64,000 nucleotides of DNA, from the NCBI GenBank assembly GCA_035578155.1, contig JAPWDM010000012.1:10546501-10610500 (forward strand), in the 5' to 3' direction. The notes beneath the pieces were generated by a model. That model had not been told where the DNA came from and did no database searches. It saw only the letters and a list, made by a program, of their open reading frames with translations. This DNA is from Brachynemurus nebulosus (taxonomy: Eukaryota > Arthropoda > Insecta > Neuroptera > Myrmeleontidae). How positions within the stretch are numbered: position 1 is the first letter of the stretch; each line of letters begins with the position of its first letter. This document shows positions 60,561-64,000 of the stretch, in pieces. A program made the position numbers and the translations under genes.

Positions 60561-61342
60561 CGTCTGTAGGGGTAACTGATTCAATAGAAGTCTTTTTTCA
60601 CCAGTATTCAACGTTTAAATAATTTATTCAAAAAAAAAAAAAAAAATTAATTTTCATTCAAAAATATAAATGCATGTCATTCGAAATAGTTTTCAAATTA
60701 TTTTCGAATTAAACGCACCATTTTAATTTATCCATGGATTTTGATAAACATTTTGATTACGTAATGTAGTAATTTAATCGTACGTAACATCTATATTTCG
60801 AACATTTTTTTTTTAATTTCCCCGAAAAAATATTCAAAACAATAATTCCCATTTTAACATAGTAGCTCTATCAAACTCGCTATTAATTATTCGAAATTTA
60901 TAATTGGATCATTTCAATTTGTGACACGTGAATACAATATATGTATGTACAGGTACAGGGTGATACAGATTTATATTACAAATAAATTTTATTTATGTTA
61001 AACTATATAGTAAATATGTAGCATAGAATTAATTGAAGTTAAATTAAAGAACAATGGTCAAACTATATTTTATGAACATATAATATAACATTGTTGTTCA
61101 TTGTTTTAAATAAATTATAACTATGCAATTTAGTGTACACGTTATAATAATGGTTGTTTATTGCCTAACAGAAATGTAATATACAGATTAGTCAACACTC
61201 AGCTTTTATGTCCATTTATATAATAAATCATGTTTACATGTCCGTATTTTATAGTTATTACTAATAAAATTGATGTTAAAATAATTAAAATAACATTTAA
61301 CAAAAAATTTAAATAAGATTTACAATTTTGTGAAAATCCATA
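60561..61342. other. No recognisable feature
   Basis: AT-rich; no supported gene or repeat. Confidence 0.4.
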
Positions 61343-61346
61343 TTAA

Positions 61347-62240
61347 GGGGGATCTCTAGTGTGACATTTGTAAAAACTTGAAAATTTTTTTTTTCATGTT
61401 TCAATAGCCTAAGCCTTTAAAAATAACGTACTAAAATTTCAAGTGCATATCTCAAATAGTTTTTGAGTTACAACCATCTGAAGAGCGGATTCTGATTTTT
61501 ATTGTTAACTTCATAGTTCGGGAGTTTCTGGCCGTGGCTGCCAGTCACATGTTGTGGAGCAGTTAGATGCTGGCACATTTAAACGACTCATCTAGTTTTA
61601 ACTATGACCGTTATAGTGATTTTAGTAAAAATTCTCAGTGATTAAAACTAAAAGGTAAGGTAAAGAAAAACTAAACTAAACAAAGTAGATGTTTTGGGAT
61701 ATTTGTTAAGTTTTTTGTATAGAAAATATTTGAAAGTGATGGAACTTCAGCTATATTGCATCAGAAATGCGTTTTTGGGTAACACATATGGTGGACATGA
61801 TAATTCAAAAATGGTTCCTCCGAATTAAAAATTAAAAAAAAAAAATTTTGTTAGTATTTTGAAAAATGGCAACGATTAAACAAAATATTTCATTTTTCAA
61901 AGTGTTAAATTTCGATTATTTTGCTCTAAAAAAACTTCGGATCTAATGCTCCGATCGTCACGAAATTTGGTGAAAGCGTTCTTGAGGTAATGTACTTAAA
62001 AAATATGCATTATGTTACAAATTTATTAAAAGAAATTTGTTCAACAATTCGCACAAAATTCGTTAATTTTGACCGAAATTTTTTATTCTTTTTTGATCAA
62101 AATATGATTTACCTACTCTGCAGCAGTGAAGTTTACCCTCTTGGAGATTACAAATGATTTCCCCCTATTTCAGCAAATTCAAAAATTTCAACCCCAACAT
62201 GTTTTATTGACAAACAAACCACTTCATCTTCGCTACGCAA
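61347..62240 (+). mobile_element. Possible TTAA-flanked element related to R2
   Basis: After TTAA (61343-61346) it begins GGGGGATCTCTAGTGTGACA. Near 61790 it has GGTGGACATGATAATTCAAA, similar to the GGCGGACACGATAACTCAAA box of R2. I could not find a firm right end, so the limit is only the next feature. Confidence 0.4.
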
Positions 62241-62242
62241 CG

Positions 62243-62743
62243 ATATAAATACCCCAGTCGCAGCATCCTGCATAACATAGCGAATTTCCATTTACAAAAG
62301 TACGTTTTTCTCGGAAACTAGTTGATATATAGTAATTGTAAATAAAAAAAAACCTTCTTTATGTGATTTTTCCGCCTCATTCCGCCAAATTTTTTTCACG
62401 AAAAATGTCCAAAACCCCGTAAACGTTTTCACGAAATTTCTTAAAAATAAGATGTTTCGTTCTTGAGTTATCGTGCGGGCACATTTATATATATGTTTAC
62501 TAAGTGTCCGCACGATAACTCAAGAACGAAAGATCTTATTTTTAAGAAATTTCGTGAAAACGTTTACGGGGTTTTGGACATTTTTCGTGAAAAAAATTTG
62601 GCGGAATGAGGCGGAAAAATCACATAAAGAAGGTTTTTTTTTATTTACAATTACTATATATCAACTAGTTTCCGAGAAAAACGTACTTTTGTAAATGGAA
62701 ATTCGCTATGTTATGCAGGATGCTGCGACTGGGGTATTTTATG
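62243..62743. repeat. Near-perfect palindrome made of two R1 right halves
   Basis: Arms 62243-62482 and 62504-62743 (240 bp each) are reverse complements with about two to four differences by eye. The 21-nt spacer reads through TTATATATATG. Each arm is the right half of R1, from GTGTCCGCACGATAACTC to GGATGCTGCGACTGGGGTA. The R1 left half is missing, and the join lies exactly where the AT core sits in other copies. Confidence 0.9.
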
Positions 62744-63292
<549 letters not shown>

Positions 63293-63299
63293 ACGACTT

Positions 63300-63502
63300 T
63301 CAAGTTTTCAAAAATTTTTGAATAAGTGGAAATTTTGGCAAAAACTAATTTTTTTCAAGAACAAAAGCAATGTCCCTGGCATCCGACGTGTCTGGCTGAC
63401 AAACTCATCCAAGGGTTTGGGACTTCCAATGTTTTCACCAAGTTTCGTAAAAATTGGATACTTCGTTCGAGAGTTATCGCGCGAACATACACATACACAC
63501 AC

Positions 63503-63570
<68 letters not shown>

Positions 63571-63692
63571 TTTAGTGACTATTATTTTCGGTTTCTAGGG
63601 ACCTCAAAACAAATTTCTGCCATAGTCCCGGGCTCAGGTCATGCCCCCCGCGTCATGACAGTGGCTGTAATAGCTGAATTCCATTCTGGAAA
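63300..63692 (-). mobile_element. R1 copy 10, minus strand
   Basis: It has the left block (CATGACGCGGG, CAGAAATTTGTTTTGAGG, GAAACCGAAAATAATAGTC), a TA core at about 63509-63566, TGTTCGCGCGATAACTC and the GATGAGTTTGTCAGCC block. It ends at AAAATTTTTGAA, 10 bp after copy 9, so copies 9 and 10 are in tandem. A small GCCCCCCGCGTCATG insertion marks its left block. Confidence 0.8.
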
Positions 63693-64000
63693 TTTTATCA
63701 TATATTTATGTTAACTTTCAAAATAATCGCCTGTATATGTTAAAAATTTAATACTTGTTTACATAAAAATCTTTGTTTACATTAAAAATTTTCTCACGTA
63801 GACTGTATATGTATATACAACACACACAAACCGTACGCATAATGGTAGTACGGATAATGAAATGGTCCTGTACCTTTGTACATGCATCACAGTTATGTGA
63901 TCGTATCAAAAAGGATATCGTATACATATATATGTATGTTATATACAAAATATCCATATTGTGTCGAATATGTTCTCAGACTGTGCTTAGATTCACACTA
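63693..64000. other. No recognisable feature
   Basis: No supported gene up to the window end. Confidence 0.4.

Overview
This window looks like gene-poor, transposon-packed nuclear DNA of an AT-rich arthropod, most probably an insect. The signs are a LINE 3' end with an (ATT)n tail, three Lep1-type Helitrons, many hAT-, piggyBac- and TA-flanked non-autonomous DNA transposons, tRNA-derived repeats, long (AT)n tracts, and no bacterial-style gene packing. I found no convincing host protein gene. The only coding sequence I can support is the C-terminal end of a LINE reverse-transcriptase ORF at the left edge. Species cannot be named from this alone.

Layout. 1-436: LINE 3' end. 460-6736: a large foldback element with two arms of satellite-like subrepeats; the left arm carries an extra 1.33-kb tandem block and a 430-bp insertion with a 9-bp target duplication. 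7-17 kb: family R1 copies, small hairpin elements, tandem duplications, degenerate retroelement tails and a piggyBac-like element (15878-16818). 17.4-22.1 kb: family R3 (one 1.7-kb copy, one partial inverted copy), a nested short element, two tRNA-like modules and a TA-flanked element. 23.4-30 kb: two related hAT-like elements with CTTGGT-type minisatellites, a 277-bp palindrome with divergent tRNA-like sequences and another hAT-like element. 32.3-37.5 kb: a satellite split by a hAT-like element, a rearranged R2 copy and two GC-richer hairpins. 38.2-53.5 kb: Helitrons H1 and H2, the hAT pair K1/K2, a second R2 copy, a 164-bp satellite and a 1.26-kb TA-flanked element. 54-64 kb: more R1 copies, Helitron H3 nested in another element, a hAT-like element at 59335, a near-perfect palindrome at 62243-62743 and two R1 copies with long (AT)n cores.

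Family names are mine. R1 is a dispersed repeat with an internal (AT)n tract and about ten copies or fragments. R2 has GGGGAGG ends next to TTAA. R3 has GGGAAGATTC ends next to TTAA.

The loci do not form a pathway; the link between them is how the DNA was built. Target duplications and one empty site let several insertions be ordered. Two different families (R1 and R2) each carry an inverted duplication whose centre is an AT tract, which suggests that AT runs inside these elements seed fold-back copying.
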